Program-made: the position numbers and the translations under genes
Shown: positions 11,072 through 22,239 of the stretch, one piece after another
How the letters are laid out: each line of letters starts with the position of its first letter
Numbering within the stretch: position 1 is the first letter of the stretch
Notes under the pieces: model-generated
The model's input: the letters and a program-made list of their open reading frames with translations, nothing else
The model's database searches: none
What the model was told of the DNA's origin: nothing
Source: Theocolax elegans
Lineage: Eukaryota > Arthropoda > Insecta > Hymenoptera > Cerocephalidae
Assembly (NCBI GenBank): GCA_026168455.1
Contig: CM047426.1
Location: 68,604,475 to 68,668,474, forward strand
Reading direction: 5' to 3'
DNA: 64,000 bases

Positions 11072-11370
11072 AAAAGTGCACGTGCAGTCCATGTAACAAT
11101 AAAGTGTACGTCTAGTACACGTTATCATAAAGTGTACATCTAGTACACGTTACCATAAAGTGTATGTACAGTATACGGTACCATATAAAGTGTACGTACA
11201 GTACACATTTCATAAAGTGTACACACACTTCACACTACCATAAAGTGTATGGACAATAAACGTTACCATAAAGTGTATATACAGTACACGTTACCATATA
11301 AAATGTACGTGCAGTACATGTTGCCATAAAGCACAATTACAGTAATATAGTACAAAGTGTACGCAAAGTG
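11072..11370. repeat. Minisatellite with 27-30 bp self-complementary unit
   Basis: About ten diverged copies of a unit of the type AAAGTGTACGTACAGTACAC, followed by a short linker ending in ACCAT. Each unit contains GTGTAC and GTACAC, so every unit is itself a near-palindrome. The last copies decay into surrounding sequence. Confidence 0.85.
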
Positions 11371-13715
11371 CAGAGTTAGTACATATGTACTAATACTTGA
11401 ATTTTTTGTATTTATAATAGTGTATTTATATCACACATGTATAATCGGAGAATAGTTTGCAAATATAATTAGCCATTTGATAATATTGCTGTATACAGCA
11501 AAGAAAACATTTGTTTATATGTATGTCTTATTGCTTTAAACTAAAATTAAAAAAACTTACAGAAAGGTAAGATATTATGGTACTGTAATTATAATTAATA
11601 GAATGGTTACACATTTAATAATATTATGTACTTACAAGTTTTGCAGTAAACTATACATTTACTTTTACAGTAAATGTTATATATTTTTTTACAATCAATA
11701 ATGTAATTAATTTTTACCAGCGTTGTGTTCTGCACCTTGTGTTACATTTTCGCTTATTAGCGCCATCTGTGGGCATGCACATAAATATGTTTTAGTATAT
11801 AATACAGAGGGCGCTACAGATATTTTCTGTTAAGTTAATTTTATGTAGGGTATCGATAAAACAGATCGCACGGACCTGCACAACAATTTTTCGTCGGGTA
11901 TGGCATCCCCTTAAAAAACATATAGACTTGCATAACAGCAATATATATGGTATATATATGTGCGAAATAACGCTAAATAAAAAGTATTCGAAAAAGTATT
12001 CGATCGAATACATTCATCGAATACTCGGTCTCTGAAAATCGGGTTTTCATCATCTAAAATGGTTAATAGATGATGAATCGACCATGTAGGAAGATAACAA
12101 TTTATATATTGACCTTTCCGAGTCAAATGAGAAAAGAAAAGATAAAACAATCTAACAGATTCTTTTCTTTTTGTAACATTTCGGTGGTCAATTGCCACTC
12201 TTCAGATTTCCAATATAAACACTGTAATTTGTATATAAAAATTTATGTAAGAATGTGTTAAAGTTTTTTCGATAAATTTTCAACAGTCAATATTTAAAAA
12301 CCACCGAGTGATAAAATAAAACCAAGGGCAATTTAATATAACTACAATGAGAAAAAATATTAATTGATTCAATGAATTTGTGGAATTAAAAATTGATAGT
12401 AATTGAATCAAAACTTTCATATACTTAATTGAATAGCATAAACCTTTACACCAATGAAATAAGTCATTGAGATATTCCAAATTATCAAGTACTAGATTCA
12501 ATGAATTAGGTAATTGCAATAATGAAATGAATTCATAAAATAAATAACAGGCATAATTATGTTTCAATCATAGATAATTATAAGAATAATTCTATGAAGT
12601 AATTGAAATAATTCTACAAAAAATTTACATAATTAAATATGTCTTTAAATCTATAACATCTAAGTTATTCAAATTAAATTATAAAAAAATGAAACTTATT
12701 AATTCATGGAATTGTCTTGATGAATTTGTTAATGGAGATAATTCCGTAGACGCATTATTGTAATAAAATATTTTACTGTCACTCCAATCAGAAAATTTTT
12801 TATTTTTGAAAAATATTGATGAAGAACGTTTTTAAACCAATGTACACTGTGATTGAAACGATCCTCCAATTTGATTGATCTGCGGGGATTCACGTAAAAT
12901 AGTTCAGTAATGTACGGTGGGTGGCTGACGAATTCCGCAAGTGCTAAGTTTTGTCTCAGATTTTTTTTTTTGTTATTTAACGTCGCTCTATTTATGCTGC
13001 CAGGGCTAATCAGCGACGGAGGTGAACGGTGTGTCTGTAAACAAAGCACATGTAGTTGAAACAGTGGTGCTTGTGTCCATCGGAAGATATCATCGGTCAC
13101 TGTAATTAGTCTAATAATTACAGTTTCCTGTCCTCCCGATGGAACCACCACATCTTCGCGTCCCTAACATTCCCTATAGTTTAGATGTCCGTGCCTCTCA
13201 TGCACTGACAAGTGCATGAAACGCACGCGCACCCGAACTGAACTGAACTGAACCCGAACTTTTGTCTCAGTTAGTATATAAGAACATTTCAAACTTACTC
13301 GTTCATATATAAATAGTTTGCGATGCGATTGCGAAACATAGCGTTATATGCGACTGCGAATCTTTCTAAGCGAATCTTTTTAAAGTATCAAAGACCGAAT
13401 AATATAAGTGAAAAGGTACACAGGTATGAGAAATTTGTAAAAATGAATGTGGTTTGAAGACTCTAAGAAGTCTATTAATAAGGTAAGTTAATGGTACGAT
13501 AAAGCAATGTGAGTAATCAGACAAATAATTCAAATAATACAACTAAAAAAATTTTTTTATTATTGTTAGATTACAATTAAATATATATTTAAAGCAACGA
13601 AGCAGGTCACTTGATCGAACGAAATGCATTCATTCATTTAATAAACTAATGTATATTATTGGAATAATATAATTCTATTGATTGGATTACATATAGCTTT
13701 ATACTAATGCCGTTA
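11371..13715. other. AT-rich interval without a supported gene
   Basis: The longest ORF (12729-13151, minus, 140 aa) has low-complexity composition, resembles no family I know and has no flanking signals, so I do not call it a gene. A short inverted pair (GCGCCATCTGT and ACAGAGGGCGC, about 11760-11815) may be a tiny MITE. CTGAA repeats occur near 13238. Confidence 0.35.
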
Positions 13716-13720
13716 GGACC

Positions 13721-13876
13721 TGTTACATCTGTCACTCACCGGCTCAACAACACATGCGTCTTCCCCGCGATACTCAGGCGAAGTGACCAACTTCTGATCG
13801 TTCACCTCGTCTCTTTCGTCGCTTGTTTCACATGCGCATGAGATAGTGTATAGATACATAATAAGCATATACTACA
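13721..13876 (-). repeat. Gypsy 3' LTR
   Basis: It is 156 bp, TG...CA, and adjoins the polypurine tract at 13877-13889. It lacks a 9-bp stretch present in the partner LTR and carries a few substitutions. Confidence 0.92.
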
Positions 13877-13989
13877 TCCCTCTCTTATTAAATAATTTTA
13901 TTAATATTTAAATTGTATTATAAATTACATATTTAATTTTGTTCTAAATTTTCCTTTTCTTCTTTCTGTACGGATTTCCATTTACCTTA

Positions 13990-14415
13990 CACTCGCTTTA
14001 GATGTAATATATTCCTTCTATAAATTTGCCCATTTTCATCATTCCTTACAACTACATCTCGTTTGTGGGTACTCTCCACTGTATGTCTGGTTGGATCAAA
14101 ATTCGTGTCAAGCTTACTTGATTTTTCCAATGTTTTTACGTACACCTTATCTCCTTTTAATAAACTAGAATCTGCAGCTCCTCTTTTCCTATCACTATAT
14201 TCTTTACCTTTTCGTTTTAACTCTTTATCTCTATTTCGTATCTCTGTATCGTCTTTCCGATTATCTATTTTTTCAAAAGATGGAATTTTATCTCTATTTT
14301 GGCGTCCAAAGAAAAGTTCGGAAGGTGTTTTTTCCCGTTACTGAATGAGGTGTGCTGTTGTACATCATTAAATATTCACATAAAGTATCTTTAATATTTA
14401 CCTTTTCTAGTTTAC
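13990..14415 (-). pseudogene. Gypsy integrase C-terminal part, out of frame
   Basis: After the main integrase frame stops at 14416, integrase-like sequence continues in other frames: the TPHSVTGK region, then a Lys/Arg/Asp-rich C-terminal domain up to roughly 13990. At least two frame changes are needed to read it. It would contribute target-DNA binding in a live element. Confidence 0.6.
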
Positions 14416-15597
14416 CTATTTTAAACGTTTCAAAATGTCTCGATTTTGTCTTTCGACTTCACCATTTTGCTGAGACCAGTATGGAATTGAATTGAATAAC
14501 AAAATACCTCCCTGTAAACAGAAATACTTAAATTCTTCACTAACAAATTGTTTCCCCTTGTCAGCCGTGATTGAAGCTAGATAGCCAAGTCGACTAAATA
14601 TTTCTTTTAAAATCTGCACGATTTGGTTACTTGTAATTGTTCTTGTAATTTTAATCTCTTTATACCTACTATAATAATCTACAATTACAAACAAATATTC
14701 GCAAGTTGGTAATGGTCCTAATAAATCTATGGGAACATCTAACCATGGCGCTTCCGGAAGTTCACGTCTCTTCATAGGTGTCGGTGGGTTTGATAAACTC
14801 ACTAAAGTACATGCTTTGCATGTTTTTATTAAATCTTCTGTATCCTTGTCTATGCGTGGCCACCAAACCTTGGTTCTTAAACGTCCTTTCATAGCGACGA
14901 CACCTGAGTGACCTTCATGAGCTGCATCTAGAATTAATTTTCTAAGTCTTTCAGGAATAAAAATTTTTTTTCCTCTTAGTAAAACATTATCATGAAAACA
15001 CAGTTCGTTTTCAATTAGTTTATATATTTTTACTTGCGGGTCCCAATCGTTATTATAAATACCTTTTTTAACCTTTTGAATATCGGGATCTAATTCTGAA
15101 AATTTTACAATATCTTTCATTGGTATTGCACACGGTCGTGAAAGTGCGACAATTTGATACAGATAATTATCTTTATTGTAATTTGTAACATGAGACTGCG
15201 AGTGCTGGCACAGTCTCGATAGAGGATCAGCTACATTTAGTTTTCCTGGTCTATAAATCACCCTATATTGATACGCTTGAAGTCTTAATACCCAACGTTC
15301 TATTCTAGCACAAGGTTTGGATCTTGGTCCAAAAAGCACTTCCAATGCCTTATGGTCTGTAATGAGGTCGAAACATTTTCCAAACAGAAAAATGTTAAAA
15401 TGCTCTACTGCCCAAACTAATGCTAGAATTTCTTTTTCTGTTTGACTATATTTACGCTCATAATTTGTTAACGTTCTATTCCCATAAGCAATAATCCTAG
15501 GACCCTTGTCATCAAATTGAACTAAAACTGCTTCTAACCCTACAGGGCTCGCGTCTGCAATCACTTGTGTTTTGTCATTAACGTCATAGTAACCCAA
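14416..15597 (-). CDS. Gypsy RNase H and integrase
   Basis: This 393-aa frame starts inside RNase H (IADASPVGLEAVL, then SQTEKEILALVWAVEHF and TDHKAL). It continues into integrase with an HHCC zinc finger (HEGH ... CKAC) and a catalytic core whose acidic residues are visible in DLLGPLP, ITADKGKQF and NGEVERQN. It is the K02A2.6-like type common in insect genomes. The 5' side is cut by the non-LTR insertion at 15604. The 3' side stops early, right after the third catalytic motif. Confidence 0.88.
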   Translation of the reverse strand: MGYYDVNDKTQVIADASPVGLEAVLVQFDDKGPRIIAYGNRTLTNYERKYSQTEKEILALVWAVEHFNIFLFGKCFDLITDHKALEVLFGPRSKPCARIERWVLRLQAYQYRVIYRPGKLNVADPLSRLCQHSQSHVTNYNKDNYLYQIVALSRPCAIPMKDIVKFSELDPDIQKVKKGIYNNDWDPQVKIYKLIENELCFHDNVLLRGKKIFIPERLRKLILDAAHEGHSGVVAMKGRLRTKVWWPRIDKDTEDLIKTCKACTLVSLSNPPTPMKRRELPEAPWLDVPIDLLGPLPTCEYLFVIVDYYSRYKEIKITRTITSNQIVQILKEIFSRLGYLASITADKGKQFVSEEFKYFCLQGGILLFNSIPYWSQQNGEVERQNRDILKRLK

Positions 15598-15603
15598 CGA
15601 CTA

Positions 15604-16118
15604 CCTCCCATTCTTTTTCAGAATGGGATTCAGAATGGGAGGCAGTCAAAAGTTGTAGACAAACCAAACTCCTTCTAAACAATTTAAAGCCAAATTGGGC
15701 CTCTCAATTTAGGGGTCTTAAGAGGAAAGATGCCAAGGTCTTCATTGAAATTGTAACTGGACATGGAGACCTTGGTTATCACCAATACAAACAGGGACTG
15801 GTAAACAATCCCTGGTGTAGGAAATGTGGGAAGGTAAAGGAAACCCCACTACATATCATTTGTGAATGCAAAGCTCTAGGGAATGACAGGCTAGAAATAA
15901 CTGGACTTCAAACTCTAGAGATCACGGAACTATCTGAAAAGGATGTGGCTGAAATTCTCTCCATATGGAACAGAATTAAGGTCTGCCTAGACAGGGAGTA
16001 AAGGCGACCTAGTCTCAAATAGGTCGAACTCTTAAAGGAGGGTCGCAAAGGGCATCCCAGGCGACAGGGGGCATACAATAGGTGGTCCCCACCTCAATTA
16101 ACTAATAATAATAATAAT
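15604..16118 (+). mobile_element. 5'-truncated non-LTR retrotransposon nested in Gypsy
   Basis: A 13-bp target duplication AACCCAACGACTA (15591-15603 and 16119-16131) brackets the insertion, which ends in a (TAA)n tail, as I-group/R1-group elements often do. It carries the C-terminus of ORF2 in a plus-strand frame ending at 16001: a CRQTKLLL motif, an IVTGHGDLG motif and the CCHC-like end CRKCGKVKETPLHIICEC. The opposite orientation to the Gypsy and the clean junctions show it inserted into the Gypsy RNase H region. Confidence 0.88.
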
Positions 16119-16214
16119 AACCCAACGACTAAATTTTAGTAAGTACATGCTTTAAACGAGTAAATGCATTATTTTGCTCCGTCAATCAAAATCTTCGAAT
16201 GTCTGCATTTTTTC

Positions 16215-16778
16215 CTAGTTTTTTCCTAATAAGTGTTTTAAAGGTTCTGTAAGCGTAGCTAAATTGGCAATCCATTTATTAACATAATTTACTAAAGCCA
16301 AAAAACTTTGTAATTCCTCTGTTGTCACTGGAGTTTTAAATTTAGTTATACTCTCAATATATTTATTGAGAAGCCTAGCTCCTTCTGGTGATAATTCATG
16401 TCCCAAAAATTTTATTTTTTGAACTTTATATATACATTTGTCTTCATTTAAAACTACATTGTTTTCTCTTAAAACTCTTTTTACTTTTTGCAATCTTAAA
16501 TCATGCTCATTTTCGTTTTCTCCAAATATTAAAATATCGTCGATAAAGCTTACTGTTCCTTCACAATGTATAATCATTCTTTCCATTATTTTTTGAAAAA
16601 TTTCTGGAGCGCATGTAATACCAAACATTAACCGTGTGTACCGATATAATCCTTTTAAAGTAATAAACGTAGTCACATGTCTACTATCTGAATGAAGTTC
16701 GATTTGATGAAACGCGTTTTTTGTATCTAATTTACTAAAATATTTAGATTTTTTAATTTGAGGCAAGATATTGTCCAT
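16215..16778 (-). CDS. Gypsy reverse transcriptase (palm)
   Basis: This 187-aa frame holds motif A (SKLDTKNAFHQIEL, Asp18) and the catalytic FIDD motif (residues 78-81), then the thumb and connection (FLGHELSPEG). In the element it would make cDNA. The fingers region between the protease frame and this one is shortened and frameshifted, so about 40 family residues cannot be read. The frame stops before RNase H. Confidence 0.85.
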   Translation of the reverse strand: MDNILPQIKKSKYFSKLDTKNAFHQIELHSDSRHVTTFITLKGLYRYTRLMFGITCAPEIFQKIMERMIIHCEGTVSFIDDILIFGENENEHDLRLQKVKRVLRENNVVLNEDKCIYKVQKIKFLGHELSPEGARLLNKYIESITKFKTPVTTEELQSFLALVNYVNKWIANLATLTEPLKHLLGKN

Positions 16779-16859
16779 CGTGGGTAGAGGGTGATTCTCT
16801 CTAAATTAAATGATTAAAGAATTAAAATCTAAATTGACCATTTTCTTTTAAAATTGGTA

Positions 16860-18053
16860 TCAAAGGAGACATCTGTATGGTTGAGAAACTGGCTTTATTG
16901 AAACATCAATAGGAATTGTTATGATCACATCTTTGAACTTTGGAAATTCGTTTTTTGCAACTTGATTAATTCCAACTCCAATCCTAAGAACACCTAGCTG
17001 CGTCGCACTATGCTTTCCCAACAAATTTTTTGTACCTTTTGAAATTACATAAATTGTAGAAGTTACCTTTTTCTCATTAATTTCTATTAAAGTGTCAAAT
17101 GACCCTTTGATTACCAGTGGCATTTTACTACCGTAAGCATACAAAGTTTTATCTGGCTTGCTGATTTGATTAAAAACTTTAACTCCCTTTCTTTTAAGAG
17201 TTTCCCACGCATTATCCGTAATCAAATTTAATTTACAACCAGAATCAATTAGCATATCAAGATTCACTTCTCCTACAATGCATTCTACACTTGCATCATC
17301 ATCAATGTGAAAAACATAATCAACTTCATCGTCAATGTAATTTGACTCTATTCTATCTTTTACTTTATGCTTTCTATAATTTTGAGTTTCATTATCTCTG
17401 GTCGATTGATCATATTTTCTTTCTTGCGGACGCTGGGTTTTGCAATACTGTCGAAAATGTCCTATTTTTTCACATAGGTGACATTCTTTTTCTCTAGCCC
17501 CGCAATTTTCATCTTGTGAATAATGTCTGTAACTTCCACATCTCCCACATTTTTTCTTACTCGTTTTTGTTTTATAAGTTTTTTCCTCCTTTGAATAATA
17601 GTTACTTTTATCAGTAATTGTATTCACTTGTTGATTTTTCATTTTATTTTCATAATGTTCCATCTGATGGCTTACTAACTCCAAGGTGTTAGCTTCGGCT
17701 ATTATTTTGTTAAGCGTGATTTCATCTCCTTTTGTTAATATTTTCTTCCTCAATTCAGTTGAAATATATTTTTCTGTTATTTGGTCAATTAGTTGATTAT
17801 CAACACTATCAAATGTACATTTATCAGCTTGATTTCTAAGCCTAATTAAAAATCTATCTAAGGTTTTATTTTCCTCTTGTTTAATAAGTCTAAATATATG
17901 TCGCTTATAAACTTTACTTTGTTTTGACAAAAAATACTCATCCAATTTTTTTATGGCTGTTTCAAAAACATCTTTTTCATCTATACCTAGAGTTTCTTTA
18001 TACTCCTTATTAGCACCAGGTATATTATTCCAGGTAGCACTGTCCGTCTTCAA
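16860..18053 (-). CDS. Gypsy Gag C-terminus, zinc knuckles and protease
   Basis: This 397-aa frame contains a capsid-like helical region, two zinc-knuckle-like clusters (CGRCGSYRHYSQDENC and CHLCEKIGHFRQYC), then an aspartic protease (MLIDSGCKLNLI). It ends where the RT should begin (SQPYR). The frame overlaps the N-terminal Gag ORF by 4 bp in another frame, implying a frameshift at about 18050. Confidence 0.85.
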   Translation of the reverse strand: MKTDSATWNNIPGANKEYKETLGIDEKDVFETAIKKLDEYFLSKQSKVYKRHIFRLIKQEENKTLDRFLIRLRNQADKCTFDSVDNQLIDQITEKYISTELRKKILTKGDEITLNKIIAEANTLELVSHQMEHYENKMKNQQVNTITDKSNYYSKEEKTYKTKTSKKKCGRCGSYRHYSQDENCGAREKECHLCEKIGHFRQYCKTQRPQERKYDQSTRDNETQNYRKHKVKDRIESNYIDDEVDYVFHIDDDASVECIVGEVNLDMLIDSGCKLNLITDNAWETLKRKGVKVFNQISKPDKTLYAYGSKMPLVIKGSFDTLIEINEKKVTSTIYVISKGTKNLLGKHSATQLGVLRIGVGINQVAKNEFPKFKDVIITIPIDVSIKPVSQPYRCLL

Positions 18054-18322
18054 GACGGTTTTAAAACGTTATTAAGCGTTTCAAGCGTTTTTAAAACATC
18101 TAGAAACGTATTTAAGACGTTTTGTGCTGACTGGGAAAATATTTCTTGAAGACTTGAACCACCAAAATGTAATAAAGTTGCTCTCTTTCTTAATGCACTT
18201 TTAATTTCCGCCGCTTCAAAGTATATATCTAGAGCCCTTTTCCATTTTTTCCATCGTATTCCTATAGATGAACAATCTCCTTCAACTTCAAATTTTTCGT
18301 TAGCTTGAATAGCATGAGACAT
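18050..18322 (-). CDS. Gypsy Gag N-terminus
   Basis: It starts MSHAIQANEKFEVEG with the typical IRWKKWKRALDIYF segment of K02A2.6-like Gag. A stretch at 18045-18130 with repeated AAGACGTTTT-like words precedes the break and may be slippage-prone. The start ATG lies about 475 bp from the 5' LTR. Confidence 0.75.
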   Translation of the reverse strand: MSHAIQANEKFEVEGDCSSIGIRWKKWKRALDIYFEAAEIKSALRKRATLLHFGGSSLQEIFSQSAQNVLNTFLDVLKTLETLNNVLKPS

Positions 18323-18798
18323 TATCTGTAAATAATACGTTAAGTGTGATCAATTTTTTTTTTTTTTAACATTTTCAATTTTTTGGTTAGGCCAAATAAT
18401 GTACGTTAATCGTACCTCCGAATAAAGATTTGTAAATAGTGAATATACATTTATATATAGATATATATATACCTCTGTATTAAATTAGTTATCTAGATTC
18501 AATAGGAATCTGCGCGTTTTCCAAATGCTCACATACACTCCTCCAATCCAATGGAAGCAATTAACTGTTTCTATGTCTTTTCACACGGTTTTATACTTTA
18601 ATTAAATGAAAGTAATCCACGAATCGCCCAATTTAATGGAAAACACCTGCATTAAAAGTCAATTTAATGATTTTCTATTTCTTTTGCACAATTATTTATA
18701 CATATATATATCATTAACACACAATATAACTGTGCTCTGTTTGTCTTTTATCTCAACTTTAGTCTCAAAATTTGTAATCCTTTACACTCGTCGCCAAA

Positions 18799-18963
18799 TG
18801 TTACATCTGTCACTCACCGGCTCAACAACACATGCGTCTTCTCCGCGATACTCGGGCGAAGTGACCAACTTCTGATGGTTTACCTCGTCTCTTTCGTCGC
18901 TTGTTTCACATGCGCATGAGATAGTGTATGAAGTATATAGATACATAATAAGCATATACTACA
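18799..18963 (-). repeat. Gypsy 5' LTR
   Basis: It is 165 bp, TG...CA, followed on the plus strand by the GGACC target duplication. It is adjacent to the primer-binding-like site at 18779-18798. Confidence 0.92.
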
Positions 18964-18968
18964 GGACC

Positions 18969-19390
18969 ATAAATGTAAAGAAATATGTAACAGATACCAT
19001 AAATTAAAAATTATTTCAACTATTAAATTCGTTATTGGTTCAAGTACATAATACCTTTAACTTAATTTACCTTTTATTTAAAAGAAATGTAAATTCTTTG
19101 GTCGACGTACACCAAAAATATTAGTAATTCAACGCGACAAAGAATTACTGCTGCCACCGACAATATTGATAAAATTGTCAACAGTTCCTCCTTCAGTGTG
19201 ATTTGGCTGAAAGTTTTGAACGCCATTATGCTTTTTTCAAAGTTGTTGCATCCGGCGACTCTTAACATCGACTTGGACATCGTGAAGGTTAGACGCTGGC
19301 CGATAGGTGGCTGACGGTCTGGCGCTGCACGCGACAAATTTATCGCTAGTTAGTACATATGTATCAGCCGGGCTCGGTTGTTCGAGTTGA
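18969..19390. other. Interval between Gypsy and Helitron remnant
   Basis: No recognised gene. An 87-codon minus-strand ORF (19074-19337) has no family resemblance that I can name. Confidence 0.35.
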
Positions 19391-19697
19391 ATTGCCATTA
19401 CAATTAATAAGGCTCAAGGTCAGACATTTCAATACGTTGGTATTGATTTGCGATCTGATTGTTTTTCACACGGTCAATTGTATGGTGGTTTGTCAATAAC
19501 AGGTACATCAGAAAATCAATTTCATTTATTACCAAACAGTTCACAAACAAAAAATGTTGTCTACCGTGAAGTTCTTTAAAAACATTATTTAAAACCAATG
19601 AAAGCTGAAATATGGTAAACCTATCTTTATGCTATTTTCTAATATTTCGAGTTCTATGCAATTACAGAGCGGGCGAAGCCGCGACGGGGGATGCTAT
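19391..19697 (+). mobile_element. Helitron 3' remnant with helicase C-terminus
   Basis: The frame 19391-19579 has no ATG. It reads as the last domain of the Pif1-type helicase of Helitron RepHel: TINKAQGQTF (SF1 motif), CFSHGQLYGGLS, and the end KNVVYREVL before a stop. About 85 bp downstream a GC-rich hairpin (GCGGGCGAAGCCGC) is followed by GATGCTATAG, which resembles the hairpin-plus-CTRR terminus of Helitrons. Everything upstream of the last motif is gone. Confidence 0.75.
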
Positions 19698-20269
19698 AGA
19701 TTCTATATATCACAACTTTATATATATGTTATTAACGATTGATATTTCTTTTCTGTCGCATATTATAAATTTAATTGTTTCAAAATATATTTAATTATTT
19801 AATTCCTCAAATTGATCATTGCAATACGGTTTTAAATATTTTTTAACAATATAAATTAAAAAATAGTTTTTTTTGATTAAATTGTTAGAATTTTTATGCT
19901 TCGCGCTACTTAAATATTTGTAAATTCATTGTTTGTATTTACAGTTATATAATATAATTTATTCATTAATATTTTTATCTCATAGTATATGAGTTTAATT
20001 ATTAAAATTTTTTGGTATCAAAGGGTTGCCCTCTTAAATTCGGGCAAAAAAATTAGCTTATTTAGAATAAACGCCTTTTTCAAACGGATATAAAACATTT
20101 TAAGAGATAATTAAATAACTTGGTACTTATTCGGAATTTGACCCCCAAAAAAATTATGTTTTTTTAACCCAATCGATTAAAAAATCAATAAAATAAGTTT
20201 CTAAATACTTTTTTTAGTGGAGAAATGTGTTTTCGTTTGTTTTAGTAATTCGTAGTTCGCTTAAGGGGA
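19698..20269. other. AT-rich interval
   Basis: No gene or repeat recognised. Confidence 0.4.
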
Positions 20270-20530
20270 TGTCGGATAATAAATTTTGAATCAGTAAAAT
20301 AAATATTTTTGATATGATACTTTGATTTGAAAATTTTGAACCCAAACATCGTACCTTTAATACATATAAAATTTAACGTAAATTTAGCTAAACTATCACC
20401 ACAATTTATGTGAGGGCTTGACGTTCTTACTTTTTGAAAAAAATAAAAAAAGCAATAAAGAAATCTACTATTACCTTCCCCACTTCACTAAGATTTTTGA
20501 GAATTGGCGGGTTCACGACATGTCTTAACA
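20270..20530 (+). repeat. Dispersed repeat, copy A
   Basis: It shares several blocks in order with 22240-22470: AAACATCGTACCTTT, a run of AAAAAAGCAA, GAAATCTACTATTACC and a downstream AAGAT/TTGAGA word. Both copies have the same orientation and flank the solo LTR region. Family unknown. Confidence 0.6.
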
Positions 20531-20738
20531 AATGCCATCAAAAAATTATTATTCAAATTATTTTTATGAAGCATAAATTTAGTTAATAAGTATAATTACT
20601 TAATCTTAATAATAAATATACTTTTGCAGTGTGGACGTTAGTTAAAACATAATATAAAATTTGTTGCGAAAGATGGCGCCACCAACGCTTTCCGAAAAGT
20701 AAAATGCATTGTAGTTTTATACATTGAAAATTATATAC

Positions 20739-21737
20739 TGTAACGGTAAGGTACTGTTTACCTTACCGTTTGACGAATTCGAGCAACACGAGCGAACAGT
20801 ATCATAATGGTCACATCGACACGAGCCGGCTACACGGGCGGGATCGACTTCGCGCGCGAAAGATTCGCGCACGCACCTCATTAGATAGGTGAGGGGGAGA
20901 TTCGCGCGCGCTGCGAAAGAGATATAGCCGCCTTGTTACGCGACAGGTGTAATCCCCCCGCGTCCCGTGTTCAGCTTCGTCGTGCTGTGATTTGCCGTGC
21001 GTTTTGTGTGTGCGTTCCGACTGCAGGCCGATCCTGCATTTGCAGGGAGTGCAGCCACACAACCTCGGTGCACGGACGGACAGACAAGCCATACTACACC
21101 GCAACGAGAGAGAGAGAGAGAGAGAGAGCGACCGATCGGCTAGTCGTTGTTTACCAACGACTACAGCAGCGTATAAAGTAAGTGGTACCACTTCACGCAA
21201 TCGTATTTTTATTCGCATACTTAATAAGTAATCTTATTGCGTTAAACCAGTCCCGTTGACTGGGAATATTATTTTAGTACGCGATATTTTTTGCCCCCTC
21301 TCTCTACAAGTCGGCCGTTTATCGACTTGTAATTCAAAGCGTAGACCTCGGCGACAATCAGATTTTGTTTATTATTTATCTTTATTTATTTCAATAAACT
21401 CAGTTTATTATCAGAATTCAATCCGGTGTTCGATTAATTGAATTTAACCGCGTACGATTCCTTCCATAATCCTAAAAAGCTCGTATATTTCTGGTTGACA
21501 AGTGCTCGACGCGATATCCCTGTTTCGCGGTCAATTTCAGATTTGAATTTTACCTGGTTGTTATCTGAAACAGTTCTTCTGTTTCAGACTAACATTTAAC
21601 AGATTTGGTAGGGCGGACAGGTAACCGTCGCCGCATTGCGGGAAAAATATGTTTATTTAAATACGGTAAGTTTAACCGTACCGCGGAGCAGTCGCGATAT
21701 TAAAAATAAACATCCGTGCGGCAACCAAACTGTTACA
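20739..21737. mobile_element. Solo LTR of about 1 kb
   Basis: The segment begins TGTAACGGTAAGG and ends CTGTTACA, so the termini are inverted TGTAAC/GTTACA. It is flanked by the 4-bp duplication ATAC (20735-20738 and 21738-21741). A hairpin (AACGGTAAGGTA ... TACCTTACCGTT) opens the element, a CpG-rich centre with (GA)n occupies 20830-21150, and a TATAAAG lies near 21172. No internal retrotransposon region is present. Small ORFs inside are probably spurious. Confidence 0.7.
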
Positions 21738-22239
21738 ATACATATTTCATGTTATATGCAATCACGTTTATATTTTTTTTACTATTTTCAAGAATCATAG
21801 AGCTGGCCACCATATATTTAGAGCTTGTAATTGGTTGCCATGTCTAACATATATAATTTTAAATTTGTTTCTTTATATAAATCTCTGTTCGGGTGGATTT
21901 CTTAACATCGACCAGCCGATTATCAATTATTTTAGTAAAAAGATACACACAAACCCGAATTACAAAAAATCTGCGGGAAAAAGAATTAATAAATGTGAAA
22001 TATTTACAATTTTCTACTGCGGTAGGTCTACGGGGACCATGCAAGATTTACGGCAATCGTGCGCACGGTCCCCGCAGACTATCGAAGCAATACTCTGCTT
22101 TTCATATCGATTTATAGGTAATTTTGGGTTTTCATTGTTTTATCAACTGATGAGGCTTTATGTAAGAAAATTTCGAATGCCATGCTCTTCATTTTTATAA
22201 GATTAATATTCATGCATATTTTCAATTAATTATTTAAAG
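21738..22239. other. Interval containing a strong 60-nt hairpin
   Basis: At about 22023-22081 the arms TCTACGGGGACCATGC and GCGCACGGTCCCCGCAGA pair with few mismatches around a loop of roughly 20 nt. Overlapping ORFs on both strands are probably spurious. Nothing else is recognised. Confidence 0.4.

Larger units (their letters stand above)
13721..18963 (-). mobile_element. Ty3/Gypsy LTR retrotransposon with both LTRs
   Basis: Two LTRs (156 and 165 bp) begin TGTTACATCTGTCACTC and end ACTACA, flanked by a 5-bp target duplication GGACC (13716-13720 and 18964-18968). On the minus strand the 5' LTR is at 18799-18963, followed by a primer-binding-like TTGGCGACGAGTG. The polypurine tract AATAAGAGAGGGA abuts the 3' LTR. 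Internal order is Gag, protease, RT, RNase H, integrase. The LTRs differ by about four substitutions and one 9-bp indel, so insertion is fairly recent, yet the ORFs are frameshifted. A 515-bp non-LTR fragment sits inside pol. Confidence 0.93.

Noticed and set aside
11072..11370. CRISPR-like array
   Set aside because: The repeats are diverged and self-complementary without unique spacers, and the DNA is eukaryotic; it is a minisatellite.
12729..13151. 140-codon minus-strand ORF
   Set aside because: No recognisable motif, runs through a poly-T/poly-K tract, no supporting signals.
20811..21231. ORFs on both strands in the GC-rich region
   Set aside because: They lie inside the solo LTR and consist of CpG-rich and (GA)n sequence.
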